A stretch of 64,000 bases of DNA from Candidatus Hydrogenedentota bacterium (GCA_029556545.1 JAKQEQ010000192.1:122998-186997), one strand, 5' to 3'. Numbered from the stretch's first letter, positions 34,900-44,053 are shown. Notes: generated by a model not told the origin, from the sequence alone. Made by a program: numbers and translations.

Positions 34900-35643
34900 A
34901 TGCAAAACACACGCAGAGAGTTCTTGAGGTTGGCGGGGATGCCGGTCGCCGCAGCGGCGACCATGGCCGGCGGCGTATCGATCTTCTCGGGCGCGGCGCA
35001 AGCGCAGGAGTCGGCTGACGGGCTGGGCGCGTTGACGGAACACACGCTGCCGCCGCTGCCGTATGACTACAACGCGCTCGAGCCATACATCGACGAGCAA
35101 ACGATGCGCATTCACCACGACAAGCATCACGCGGCGTATGTGAAGGGACTAAACACGGCCGAGGCCGCGCTGGCGAAGGCGCGCGCCGGGGGCGACTACG
35201 CGCAGATCGAGTATTGGTCGAAGAAGTGCGCATTCAACGGCGGCGGCCACTACTTGCACTCGATGTTCTGGGCCGCAATGGGGCCGGCGGGCAAAGGAGG
35301 CGGCGGTCAACCGACGGGTAAGCTGGCCGACCTGATCACGCGGGATTTCGGCGGCTTCGACGCCTTCAAAGCGCAGTTCTCGGCGGCGGCGACGGGCGTC
35401 GAGGGCAGCGGCTGGGGCCTCCTGCATTATCGCCCGGAGGACGGGCGCCTGATCATCCTGCAAGCGGAGAATCAGCACAAACTCTCGCCTTGGGGCAGCA
35501 TTCCCGTGCTCGGGATCGACGTGTGGGAGCACGCGTACTACCTCAAGTATCAGAATAACCGCGCCGAATATGTCTCCCAGTGGTGGAACGTCGTAAACTG
35601 GGAGCAGGTGGCGAAGAACGTCGCTATGCATCAAGGTGCGTAA
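34900..35643 (+). CDS. Fe/Mn superoxide dismutase with a Tat signal
   Basis: 247 residues. The N-terminus TRREFLRLAGMPVAAAATMAG is a twin-arginine signal, unusual for this normally cytosolic family. The mature part has all metal ligands: His in MRIHHDKHHAAYV, His in GGGHYLHSMFW, and Asp and His in LGIDVWEHAYYLKY. GSGWGLLHY and the spacing around GAM-like residues do not settle Fe versus Mn. ATG 34900 is preferred over 34891 because AGGAG (34885-34889) lies 10 bases upstream. The enzyme should act in the periplasm. Confidence 0.92.
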   Translation: MQNTRREFLRLAGMPVAAAATMAGGVSIFSGAAQAQESADGLGALTEHTLPPLPYDYNALEPYIDEQTMRIHHDKHHAAYVKGLNTAEAALAKARAGGDYAQIEYWSKKCAFNGGGHYLHSMFWAAMGPAGKGGGGQPTGKLADLITRDFGGFDAFKAQFSAAATGVEGSGWGLLHYRPEDGRLIILQAENQHKLSPWGSIPVLGIDVWEHAYYLKYQNNRAEYVSQWWNVVNWEQVAKNVAMHQGA

Positions 35644-35783
35644 GAAATTCGCCGGTCATCGCGGACGCGGCACGCGACCGTGAGAGTCGGGATTCAAGGA
35701 AGAAACACTACGGCGAGGGTCCGTCTCCTCCGGACACGCGACCCTCGTTTCCATGTCGCACGCGACACAACAACGCAACGGGT

Positions 35784-36143
35784 TCAAAACAACGTCTGCT
35801 GCATGTCGTCGGGCGTGGGCTCTTTCCGCTTTTCGACCCGCTGTCTTGCGGCCTTCTTGGGAGCGGGATCGGCGGGCAGGACGCTTTCTTCCGGCGCGAC
35901 TGTCGCCGCGACCGACGGAACGGACCGCTTCGTTCGGCGGCGCGGGGTCTCAGGGGCCGTGTTCGCTTGACTGCGGGCGACATTCTCGATGTCTTCTTGC
36001 AGTATCTTGCGCGTCGTGCGCCAGGACTTGCCGAACTTGAACCCGCGCAGGCGCTTCTGCCGGAACATGTAACGCACGGTAAGCGGGCTGACATGGAGGA
36101 TCTGCGCGACGTCCTCGACAGTCAGCATGTTTTCCAGGTCCAT
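35784..36143 (-). CDS. helix-turn-helix (MerR/excisionase-type) DNA-binding protein
   Basis: 119 residues. The N-terminal part is an excisionase-like winged helix: MLTVEDVAQILHVSPLTVRY then RQKRLRGFKFGKSWRTTR. The C-terminal half is a disordered Arg/Pro/Lys-rich tail ending PTPDDMQQTLF. GGAGGGAGG precedes ATG 36143. Target unknown; no mobile element is adjacent, so it is more likely a general regulator than a real excisionase. Confidence 0.8.
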   Translation of the reverse strand: MDLENMLTVEDVAQILHVSPLTVRYMFRQKRLRGFKFGKSWRTTRKILQEDIENVARSQANTAPETPRRRTKRSVPSVAATVAPEESVLPADPAPKKAARQRVEKRKEPTPDDMQQTLF

Positions 36144-36351
36144 TGCGGCCTCCCTCCTCCTCTGCGGCCCGCGCCGCGCCAACCACGCGCCCTCATGGTA
36201 CAAAAACCGCCGCAAGCATACAAGCACGACCCCAAGCAACCGAATTCAAGCCCGCGGCGTGATACACAAGGCGTCGCGGCAACCTTCATTTGCGCCGGTT
36301 GTTTCCGCCGACTACAATGCGGCCTGGAATCCTCAAGCGGGCACTTTCGGG

Positions 36352-37239
36352 ATGGCGCATCCAACATTATCCGAGATTTACCGGCAACGGCGGCTTGCCC
36401 TTTCTTTCGAGCTGTTTCCGCCGAAGACGGAAGAGGGCCTCAACAATCTGTTCCAGCACCTGAAGGAACTGACGGGTTGCGGGCCCGCCTACATCACGTG
36501 TACCTACGGCGCGGGCGGATCGACCCGTGACCGCACGTTGCAGGTGCTTACCCGCGTGATGGAGGAGTATCCGGCGCTGCCCGTGGCCTCGCACCTCACT
36601 TGCGTCGGCGCGTCACACGAGGACTTGCGCGGCTACCTTCGCCACGCCCGCGATATCGGCATCGCTTACATTGTCGCCCTGCGCGGCGACCCGCCCCGGG
36701 GCGACAAGACGTTTCGGCCCCATCCCGACGGGCTGCAGCATGCAATCGAACTCGTATCGCTCATCCGAGACGAGTTCCCGGGCTTCGGCGTCGCGGTGGC
36801 GGGCTACCCGGAGATGCACCCGGCGTCGCCGAGCCGCGCTGCCGATATGGAGCACCTCAAACGGAAGGTCGATGCCGGGGCGGACGCGGTCATCACGCAG
36901 CTTTTTTACGACAACGACGACTTCTATCGGTTTCGCGACCGGTGCGCGCAAGAGGGCATCCACGTGCCGATTGTGCCAGGCATCCTGCCGGTCACGAGTC
37001 TTGCGCAGATTAAGCGAATCGCAGCGCTCTGCGGGGCGAGCCTTACGCCCAAACTCATGGAGCGGCTCGAAGCGCACCCCGACGAAGAGGGGCAATTCCT
37101 GGTGGGGCTGTATCACGCCGCCCGTCAGGTCGACGAGCTTGTCGAGCACGGCGTACCGGGTGTGCATTTTTACGTGTTGAACAAGTCCCGGGCCGCGGCG
37201 TTCATCTGCCGAGCCTTGACCCTGTCCAATCGCGGATGA
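36352..37239 (+). CDS. metF: methylenetetrahydrofolate reductase
   Basis: Reduces 5,10-methylene-THF to 5-methyl-THF for methionine synthesis. The 295-residue TIM-barrel flavoprotein has LSFELFPPKTEEG (catalytic Glu), ITCTYGAGGSTRD, HLTCVG, ALRGDPP and TQLFYDN, all MetF landmarks, at normal bacterial length. The ORF is open upstream to 36127, but the conserved start is at ATG 36352. The next gene follows after 10 bases. Confidence 0.95.
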   Translation: MAHPTLSEIYRQRRLALSFELFPPKTEEGLNNLFQHLKELTGCGPAYITCTYGAGGSTRDRTLQVLTRVMEEYPALPVASHLTCVGASHEDLRGYLRHARDIGIAYIVALRGDPPRGDKTFRPHPDGLQHAIELVSLIRDEFPGFGVAVAGYPEMHPASPSRAADMEHLKRKVDAGADAVITQLFYDNDDFYRFRDRCAQEGIHVPIVPGILPVTSLAQIKRIAALCGASLTPKLMERLEAHPDEEGQFLVGLYHAARQVDELVEHGVPGVHFYVLNKSRAAAFICRALTLSNRG

Positions 37240-37249
37240 GGAATCGTGT

Positions 37250-39145
37250 ATGACCACCTGGTTCGATCCGATGCGCTGCCAGATTCCCATCGAGGCGGCG
37301 GAGATCCTTGCCGCCTGTCCCGGGTATCTCCGGGCGTCTGACGTCCATGAATTGGTGGACTTGGCTTGTCGCGATGCCACAGATGGTTGGCACGACACGG
37401 CTTACGATATTCCCGGCGTGGGCCGCGTCGTCGAGGCGCGGGTCTGCCGCGTGCGCAACGGGGTCGCGGCGAACTACCTCGAACCATACATGCGACGCCG
37501 GGATCCGGATTGCATGTTCATCGCCGATAAGAGCCCCACGGACAAGCCGCGCTTCGACGAGCGCTTTGGGGCCGACTTCGAGCAAGTCCGGGAGGAAACG
37601 TTTGCCTGGCTGAAGACGCAGGAACTGGCGGTCTTCTTCTTTGTGGCGGGCGCGCCCGGCAAGGGTGTGGATTCGATGGTGGTCGCGCCCGCGAATGCGG
37701 GATTCTTCGCCTTTGGACTTTCTCTGCTTCAGGGTATCCTCGACGAACCGCCGGAAGACTTCTGCCCGAAGTCCGTCATTTATGTGGCGCCACCTTTCCG
37801 ACACACGCATTTCGCGGGACGGCAAGTGGTCGTCCACAACCGCAAGCGGGGGCTGCACGAACTGTTCAGCTACAATCTCTACCCCGGCCCGAGCGCGAAA
37901 AAGGGCGTGTACGGCGTGTTGATCCATCTGGGTGAAGAGGAGGAGTGGGTAACCGCCCACTGTTCCACGGTTCGCGTGATGACGCCCTACGATAATCAGG
38001 TCACGATAATGCACGAGGGCGCGAGCGGGGGCGGCAAGAGCGAAATGCTCGAGCATGTTCACCGGGAACCCGACGGGCGGCTCGTGCTCGGCGTCAACAC
38101 GGTCACCGGCGAGACGCGGCACGTGGTACTGCCGCGCGCGTGCGAACTGCGTCCGGTTACGGACGACATGGCGCTGTGCCACCCCTCGCTGGATCGCGGG
38201 GACGGCAAGCTCGCACTCATGGACGCGGAGGACGCCTGGTTTGTTCGCACAAACCACATCACCCGTTACGGCACCGACCCCCACCTTGAAGCGGTCACTA
38301 TTCACGCGACGCAGCCGTTGCTTTTCCTCAACATCGACGCGGCGCCCGGCGGCACAGCGCTGATTTGGGAACACATCGAGGACAAGCCGGGGCAGCGCTG
38401 CCCGAATCCGCGCGTCGTGCTGCCGCGCGAAGCGGTGCCCCATGTGGTCAACGGTCCCGTCCGCGTCGATATCCGCAGTTTCGGCGTGCGCACGCCGCCG
38501 TGCACGGCGTCCGCGCCATCCTACGGTATTATCGGGCTGTTCCACGTTCTGCCGCCGGCCCTGGCGTGGCTCTGGCGCCTGGTCGCACCGCGGGGGCACG
38601 ACAACCCCAGCATCGTCGAGTCGGAAGGCATGACCTCCGAGGGCGTCGGGTCCTACTGGCCCTTCGCGACGGGCCGTCGCGTACACCAGGCAAACCTGCT
38701 GCTCGAACAGATTCTCCACACACCCGAGGTACGTTACATCCTGTGCCCGAACCAGTACATCGGCGCGTGGCGCGTCGGGTTCATGCCGCAATGGATCGCC
38801 CGCGAATATCTCGCTCGCCGCGGCGGCGCCTGGTTCGCTCCGCGACAGGTACTTCCCGCCCGGTGTCCGCTTCTGGGATATGCGCTCGACACCATCATGG
38901 TCGAGGGGCAAACCCTGGACCACTGGCTGCTGCGCGTGGAAACTCAGCCCGAGGTCGGGTTTGCCGCCTACGACCAGGGCGCGGCAATGCTGACCGCCTT
39001 TTTCCACGATCAACTTCGCGCGTACCTGGAACCGGACCTCTTGCCGCTTGGAAAACGGATCATCGACTGTTGTCTTGCGGGCGGAGCGCTTGACGATTAT
39101 CTCGGGCTTGTGACCGCGAAGCCGCTGGTCGAAGACCGCGACTGA
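37250..39145 (+). CDS. DUF4914-like P-loop protein
   Basis: A 631-residue soluble protein resembling the uncharacterised DUF4914 family. A central IMHEGASGGGKSEMLEHVHR is a Walker-A-type loop like those of PEP carboxykinase and HprK. Other conserved-looking blocks are FFFVAGAPGKGVDSMVVAPAN, NIDAAPGGTALIWEHIED and ESEGMTSEGVGSYWPFATGR. The PEPCK-like loop suggests a nucleotide-dependent kinase or carboxykinase, but no activity is established. It begins 10 bases after metF, so the two are probably co-transcribed. Confidence 0.7.
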   Translation: MTTWFDPMRCQIPIEAAEILAACPGYLRASDVHELVDLACRDATDGWHDTAYDIPGVGRVVEARVCRVRNGVAANYLEPYMRRRDPDCMFIADKSPTDKPRFDERFGADFEQVREETFAWLKTQELAVFFFVAGAPGKGVDSMVVAPANAGFFAFGLSLLQGILDEPPEDFCPKSVIYVAPPFRHTHFAGRQVVVHNRKRGLHELFSYNLYPGPSAKKGVYGVLIHLGEEEEWVTAHCSTVRVMTPYDNQVTIMHEGASGGGKSEMLEHVHREPDGRLVLGVNTVTGETRHVVLPRACELRPVTDDMALCHPSLDRGDGKLALMDAEDAWFVRTNHITRYGTDPHLEAVTIHATQPLLFLNIDAAPGGTALIWEHIEDKPGQRCPNPRVVLPREAVPHVVNGPVRVDIRSFGVRTPPCTASAPSYGIIGLFHVLPPALAWLWRLVAPRGHDNPSIVESEGMTSEGVGSYWPFATGRRVHQANLLLEQILHTPEVRYILCPNQYIGAWRVGFMPQWIAREYLARRGGAWFAPRQVLPARCPLLGYALDTIMVEGQTLDHWLLRVETQPEVGFAAYDQGAAMLTAFFHDQLRAYLEPDLLPLGKRIIDCCLAGGALDDYLGLVTAKPLVEDRD

Positions 39146-39256
39146 ATTCTCGCGGGACCGCCGCGCGTCGCGGTTCGTTTCCTTGAATCGCCGCCGGCGG
39201 CGAGCCTATGCTTGCCGCGATCGCGTCGTTTCTCCCCGCAAGGAATACTGCACCCG

Positions 39257-40219
39257 ATGGATGTTCCCGAATTTCTGGCGGAGAAGGCGTCGAAAACCGA
39301 ACAGGCGCTCGATGCCTATCTGAACACGTGGCGCGACGCGCCGGTACGGCTGGTCGAGGCGGTGCGCTACAGCCTCTTCGCGGGCGGCAAGCGGTTGCGG
39401 CCCGCCCTCGCGCTCGGGGCCGCGGACCTTATCGCCGGGGATGACGCCGCAGCCCTGCCTGCGGCGTGCGCCATCGAGATGATCCACACCTATTCGCTCA
39501 TCCACGACGACCTCCCCGCGATGGACGACGACGACCTGCGGCGGGGACGGCCCACGTCGCACAAGGTCTTCGGCGAGGCCACGGCCATCCTCGCGGGCGA
39601 CGCGCTCGTCACCATGGCGTTCGATGTACTGGCCCGGACCGGCAACGTCGACGTCGTCCGCGAAGTGGCGCAGGCGGCGGGCGTGGCGGGCATGGTGGGC
39701 GGCCAACACCTCGACATGGAGGCCGAGGGCCGCGCCCTGACCCTCGAGGAACTGCGGCGCATCCACGCCTTCAAGACCGGCGCGTTGATTCGCGTGTCCA
39801 TGCGCGCCGGGGCGATGCTCGCTTATGGCGCGGGCGGCCCGTGCTCTCTCTCCCCGAGGGAGAGGGCTGGGGTGAGGGTTGAAGGGAGCGGAGCCAATCA
39901 CGGGCAAGATGCCCGTGCCACGCGGGGACACGAAGATCGGATCGAGGCGCTTACCCGCTATGGCGAGGCCATCGGTCTTGCCTTCCAAATCATGGACGAC
40001 ATCCTGGACGTCGTCGGAGACGAGCGCGCGCTGGGCAAGCGTGTCGGCGCGGACGCGGGCCATCGTAAGGCCACTTACCCGGCGCTGGTCGGCCTCGAAC
40101 GGGCACGCGAACTCGCCGTGGAAGCGCGCGACGCCGCGATCGCGGCCTTGGCGGGTTTCGGCCCCGAGGCGGACGCGTTTCGCGCGCTGGCACGTTATAT
40201 CATCGAGCGGGACCGCTGA
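39257..40219 (+). CDS. ispA: polyprenyl (farnesyl/geranylgeranyl) diphosphate synthase
   Basis: Condenses isopentenyl diphosphate with allylic diphosphates to make C15-C20 isoprenoids. The 320-residue protein has LFAGGKRLRP, the first Asp-rich motif HDDLPAMDDDDLRRG, the KT pair in HAFKTGALI, and the second motif FQIMDDILDV. Residues about 196-226 are an extra loop translated from two intergenic-type repeats (peptides SLSPRERAGVRV and NHGQDARAT) placed between helices where normal enzymes are short. Chain length cannot be set with confidence. Confidence 0.93.
   Translation: MDVPEFLAEKASKTEQALDAYLNTWRDAPVRLVEAVRYSLFAGGKRLRPALALGAADLIAGDDAAALPAACAIEMIHTYSLIHDDLPAMDDDDLRRGRPTSHKVFGEATAILAGDALVTMAFDVLARTGNVDVVREVAQAAGVAGMVGGQHLDMEAEGRALTLEELRRIHAFKTGALIRVSMRAGAMLAYGAGGPCSLSPRERAGVRVEGSGANHGQDARATRGHEDRIEALTRYGEAIGLAFQIMDDILDVVGDERALGKRVGADAGHRKATYPALVGLERARELAVEARDAAIAALAGFGPEADAFRALARYIIERDR
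39844..39923. repeat. two intergenic-type repeats inserted in frame in ispA (includes copy D)
   Basis: First a REP-like block, CTCTCTCCCCGAGGGAGAGG with GCTGGGGTGAGGG (39844-39880); then the palindrome CACGGGC-N5-GCCCGTG (about 39899-39917), matching copies A-C. Together they add about 30 codons without breaking the frame. Confidence 0.78.
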
Positions 40220-40275
40220 CGGCCGGGTGACGCGCCCGCATGGTTTCGCGTAGGATACGTCGGTTCATGGCCACG

Positions 40276-40298
40276 CGCTTCGCTCGACGGGCGAAGCG
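40276..40298. repeat. small hairpin upstream of larB
   Basis: CGCTTCGC (40276-40283) pairs perfectly with GCGAAGCG (40291-40298) around a 7-base loop. There is no T-run, so it is not an obvious terminator of ispA. Confidence 0.4.
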
Positions 40299-40363
40299 GA
40301 CACAAGAGACGGATGCGTGGTCGCAGCGATGGCGGGTAGAATCGACGGAGGGAGCCGGCGTAT

Positions 40364-41131
40364 ATGGATATTGGAAAGCTGAAGACGCTTCTTGGCGAGG
40401 TGGCTTCGGGCGCGGTCACAATCGAGCAGGCGCTCGAGCGGCTGCGCAACCTGCCCTACGAGGACCTCGGCTTCGCCAAGGTCGACCATCATCGGCCCTT
40501 GCGCAAGGGCTACCCCGAGACGATCTTCTGCGCTGGCAAGACGCCGGAACAGGTGGTCGGCATCGTGCGCGGGATGCGCGACCACGGCAGCAACGTGCTC
40601 GGGACGCGGTGCTCGCCGGAGGTGGTGGCGGCGGTGCTTGGGGCTTTCCCCGAGGCGGTGCATCACGAGGCCGCGCGCGCGTTCACGATCACGGTCGAGC
40701 CGCCCGAGCCGCTCGATGGCTACATCGCGATTGTCTGCGCGGGCACGAGCGACATCCCCGTGGCGGAAGAGGCGGCGGTCACGTGTGCGGCCCTCGGCAA
40801 CCCGGTCGAGCGTGTTTACGACGTGGGTGTAGCGGGGATTCACCGCTTGTTCGGCCAACGCGAGAAATTGGACGGCGCGCACGTGGTTATCGTCTGCGCG
40901 GGTATGGAAGGCGCGCTCCCGAGTGTTATCGGGGGGCTCGTCGAGCATCCGATTATCGCGGTGCCGACCAGCATCGGGTACGGCACGGCGTTCGGCGGCG
41001 TGTCCGCGTTGCTGGGCATGTTGAACTCGTGCGCCACCGGCCTCACAGTCGTGAACATCGACAACGGCTTTGGCGCGGCGGTTGCCGCCTCGGCCATCAA
41101 CCGGCTGGTCTCGAAGACGGCCAGAGGCTAG
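40364..41131 (+). CDS. larB: nickel-pincer cofactor biosynthesis protein LarB
   Basis: LarB carboxylates nicotinic acid adenine dinucleotide, the first step to the nickel-pincer nucleotide of lactate racemase-type enzymes. The 255-residue protein is AIR-carboxylase-like: LPYEDLGFAKVDHHRPLRKG near the N-terminus, CAGTSDIPVAEEAAVTC, CAGMEGALPSVIGGLV and PTSIGYGTAFGGVSALLGML. Length and motifs fit LarB. larC follows; larE and a LarA-type racemase are not in the window. Confidence 0.94.
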   Translation: MDIGKLKTLLGEVASGAVTIEQALERLRNLPYEDLGFAKVDHHRPLRKGYPETIFCAGKTPEQVVGIVRGMRDHGSNVLGTRCSPEVVAAVLGAFPEAVHHEAARAFTITVEPPEPLDGYIAIVCAGTSDIPVAEEAAVTCAALGNPVERVYDVGVAGIHRLFGQREKLDGAHVVIVCAGMEGALPSVIGGLVEHPIIAVPTSIGYGTAFGGVSALLGMLNSCATGLTVVNIDNGFGAAVAASAINRLVSKTARG

Positions 41132-41169
41132 AGGCTGGAGGCCAGGGAGGACGGGTTAGGGAGCAGGTT

Positions 41170-42369
41170 ATGCGGATTGCATATTTCGATTGTTTCAGCG
41201 GTATTAGCGGCGACATGACGGTCGGCGCATTGATTGACGCGGGCGTGGATTTCGACGCGGTCCGGGCGGGGCTCGCGTCGCTCGGGGTGGAGGGATTCGG
41301 CGTCACGGCGGAAAAGGTGAAGAAGAAAGGCATCCAGGCAACGCAGTTCCAAGTGCATATCGATGACAGCGCGCGGCAGCCGCACCGGCATCTGCGTCAT
41401 GTGATCGAGATTATCGAGCGCGGCGCGTTGCCGGCAGTCGTCAAGACCGCCGCCATCGAGACGTTCCGTCTGCTTGCCGAGGCGGAGGCGGAGGTACACG
41501 GCTCGACGCCGGAAAAGGTGCACTTTCACGAGGTTGGGGCTGTGGACTCGATTGTCGATATCGTCGCCGCGCACCATGCGTTGCACTTGCTCGCGGTCGA
41601 CGATGTCGTCGTGTCACCGCTGCACGTGGGCTCTGGGACAGTCCGCTGCGCCCACGGCCTGATGCCCGTACCCGCGCCCGCGACGGCGCTCCTGCTGCGC
41701 GGCAAGCCGACCTACGGCGGCCCTATCGAGGCGGAACTGGTGACGCCGACCGGCGCCGCGCTCGTCGCGCAATGCGCGAAGCGGGTCGGTCCCGCGCCGG
41801 CGATGACGGTGAGCGCCGTCGGCTATGGGGCGGGCACGCGCGACCTGCCGGACTTGCCCAACGTGCTGCGTGTGATGATCGGCGACGCGGCGGACGCGAC
41901 GCCGGACACCGAGACCGTCTCTGTTATCGAGGCGAATATCGACGACATGATCGGCGAGTTGTATCCGCCGTTGATCGACGCGCTACTCGAAGCGGGGGCG
42001 CGCGACTCTTTCGTCACGCCGGTTCTCGGCAAGAAGGGCCGGCCCGCGCATTGCGTGACGGTCCTTTGCGAAGAGCCGCGTGTTTCCGATATGGTGCGCG
42101 TGCTGTTCGCGCACTCGACGACATTGGGCGTGCGCGTGCGCGGCGAGCGGCGCTTCGTGTTGGCGCGGGAGTGGCGCGACGTCGAGACGCCGTGGGGCGC
42201 CGTGCGGATCAAAGTGGGTCTGCTGGATGGGCGGGTCCACGTCGCCGCGCCGGAGTTCGAGGATTGCCGCATTGCGGCGGAACGGTCGGGTGTGCCGGTC
42301 CGCCGGGTGTACGAGGCCGCGCTGGCCGCGGCGGAGCCGTTGCGGGAGGAGCAGACAAGGCATGAGTAA
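41170..42369 (+). CDS. larC: nickel insertion protein LarC
   Basis: LarC inserts nickel into the pincer cofactor using CTP. The 399-residue product begins IAYFDCFSGISGDMTVGAL and has HFHEVGAVDSIVDIV and ANIDDMIGELYPPLIDALL, both typical. In some Lactobacilli larC is split and joined by frameshifting; here it is one frame. ATG 41170 follows GGAGCAGG-like sequence. It overlaps coaD by 8 bases. Confidence 0.94.
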   Translation: MRIAYFDCFSGISGDMTVGALIDAGVDFDAVRAGLASLGVEGFGVTAEKVKKKGIQATQFQVHIDDSARQPHRHLRHVIEIIERGALPAVVKTAAIETFRLLAEAEAEVHGSTPEKVHFHEVGAVDSIVDIVAAHHALHLLAVDDVVVSPLHVGSGTVRCAHGLMPVPAPATALLLRGKPTYGGPIEAELVTPTGAALVAQCAKRVGPAPAMTVSAVGYGAGTRDLPDLPNVLRVMIGDAADATPDTETVSVIEANIDDMIGELYPPLIDALLEAGARDSFVTPVLGKKGRPAHCVTVLCEEPRVSDMVRVLFAHSTTLGVRVRGERRFVLAREWRDVETPWGAVRIKVGLLDGRVHVAAPEFEDCRIAAERSGVPVRRVYEAALAAAEPLREEQTRHE

Positions 42370-42859
42370 GCGAATTGCGTTGTATCCGGGGAGTTTCGAT
42401 CCGCCCACGCGCGGGCATCTCGATTTGATCGAGCGCGCGGGCCGCATGTTCGATCAGGTGATTGTGGCGGTGGCGGCGAACATCCGCAAGGCGGGCCTGT
42501 TCACGGTCGAGGAGCGGCTTGAAATGCTGCGTGACATGGTGCGGGATATGCCCGACGTGACGGTGACCCAGTTCGACACGCTAAGCGTCGAATTCGCGCG
42601 CAAGCACGGCGCCATCGCCATTATCCGCGGGCTGCGGGTCATGTCCGACTTCGAGTATGAGCTTACCCTCGCCATCAACAACCGCAAGCTGAACCCCGAG
42701 GTGGACACCGTCTGCCTGATGCCCAGCGAACCGTATGTGTTCCTGAGTTCGTCGATGGTGAAGGAAATCGCTAGTTTCGGCGGCGATCTCGGTTGCAGCG
42801 TTGCGCCGGAAGTCGAGGCGCGGCTACGGGAGAAGCTGCGTCAAGCTCGCTTGGAGTAG
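42362..42859 (+). CDS. coaD: phosphopantetheine adenylyltransferase
   Basis: Penultimate step of coenzyme A synthesis: 4'-phosphopantetheine plus ATP to dephospho-CoA. The 165-residue protein has ALYPGSFDPPTRGHLDLIER with the (T/H)xGH nucleotidyltransferase motif (here TRGH), IIRGLRVMSDFEYE and YVFLSSSMVKEIASFGG (ISSS-like ATP site). Overlap with larC implies translational coupling. Confidence 0.96.
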   Translation: MSKRIALYPGSFDPPTRGHLDLIERAGRMFDQVIVAVAANIRKAGLFTVEERLEMLRDMVRDMPDVTVTQFDTLSVEFARKHGAIAIIRGLRVMSDFEYELTLAINNRKLNPEVDTVCLMPSEPYVFLSSSMVKEIASFGGDLGCSVAPEVEARLREKLRQARLE

Positions 42860-42946
42860 CAGCGGCGGTTGGTGTGTCGCCGTTGTCCTGTTAATCTGGT
42901 CTTGTGGACGCCGCAAGGCGTCCGTGTTTCATGAAAGGGAACCGTC

Positions 42947-43981
42947 ATGGGGACTACGTTGAAGGTGGGAATTATCGGGTGCGGCGCGATCGCGCAAAAG
43001 CTGCATGTGCCGGATATCCACACGTGCGGTCTGGGGGAACTTGTCGCGTTTTGTGACGTGCTGCCGGCAAAGGCGCGGGCGCTCGCCGAGCAATACGGAA
43101 CCAACGCCAAGGTCTACGCGGACTATCGCGAATTGTTGCGCGACAAGCGGGTCGAGGCCGTCGTCGTCGCGCTGCCGAACGTGCTGCACGGTCCAGTGAC
43201 CATCGCTGCGGCGAAAGCGGGCAAACACGTGCAAGTCGAGAAACCCATGGCCACGAGCCTGGAAGAAGCCCAGCGCATGATCGACGCGGCGAAGCGCGCG
43301 GGCACAAAACTCATGGTCAACCAGAGCCAGCGGTTGTTCCCCGAGCATCGCAAGGCGAAGGAAGTGCTGGACAGCGGGATTCTCGGCAAGATTCTGCATG
43401 TCAGCGCCATGTTCGGCCACGCCGGTCCCGAACATTGGAGCCCGACGGGCAAGTGGTTCTTCCGCAAGAAGGACGCGCGGTTCGGCGCAATGGCGGACCT
43501 CGGCGTGCACAAGGCGGATCTCGTGCGGTTCCTCACGGGGAAAGAGGTGGCGGAGATCAGCGCCTTCCACGACCGCATCGAAAAGAAGAACAGCGACGTC
43601 GAGGACAACTTCGTGTCGTGCCTCAAGTTCGCCGATGGCACGCTGGGCACCTTGAGCGCATCCTGGACCGTGAAGGGGTCTTCCGCCGAATACACGTTCC
43701 TGCACTGCGTCAACGGGACCTTGCGCGTCAGCGTGGTCCCCGGCAAGCCGGTCATCGCGAACCTCGTGAATCCCCGCTGCGAGATCGTGTTCGATCCGCC
43801 GCCGCCCATCGAAAGATACCCCGGTTCCTGGGGCATCGACGCCGGCGGCGCGTTCGTGCGCGCCATGCTCGGTCTCGAAAAGCCCTATTGCACGGGCGAG
43901 GAAGGGATGAAGGCCCTCGCCATCATTCTGGCGGCGGAGAAGGCGTCGCTGACGGGCCGACGCGTGCGCGTGTCGTATTAG
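42947..43981 (+). CDS. Gfo/Idh/MocA-family oxidoreductase, cytosolic
   Basis: 344 residues, no signal peptide. Rossmann motif VGIIGCGAIAQKLHVPDI, catalytic EKPMATS, and a C-terminal domain containing GAMADLGVHKADLVRFL. NAD(P)-dependent oxidation or reduction of a sugar or inositol-like substrate is expected. ATG 42947 follows GAAAGGGA. The three Gfo/Idh proteins of the window are divergent paralogues. The ISAs1-type element lies 82 bases downstream. Confidence 0.9.
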   Translation: MGTTLKVGIIGCGAIAQKLHVPDIHTCGLGELVAFCDVLPAKARALAEQYGTNAKVYADYRELLRDKRVEAVVVALPNVLHGPVTIAAAKAGKHVQVEKPMATSLEEAQRMIDAAKRAGTKLMVNQSQRLFPEHRKAKEVLDSGILGKILHVSAMFGHAGPEHWSPTGKWFFRKKDARFGAMADLGVHKADLVRFLTGKEVAEISAFHDRIEKKNSDVEDNFVSCLKFADGTLGTLSASWTVKGSSAEYTFLHCVNGTLRVSVVPGKPVIANLVNPRCEIVFDPPPPIERYPGSWGIDAGGAFVRAMLGLEKPYCTGEEGMKALAIILAAEKASLTGRRVRVSY

Positions 43982-44053
43982 GCGCGGCAGCGAAGGGACG
44001 TTCCTCATATCGCCGGACCTAGTCTCGTTTCCGTGCGCCTGTCCAGAGGTGGG

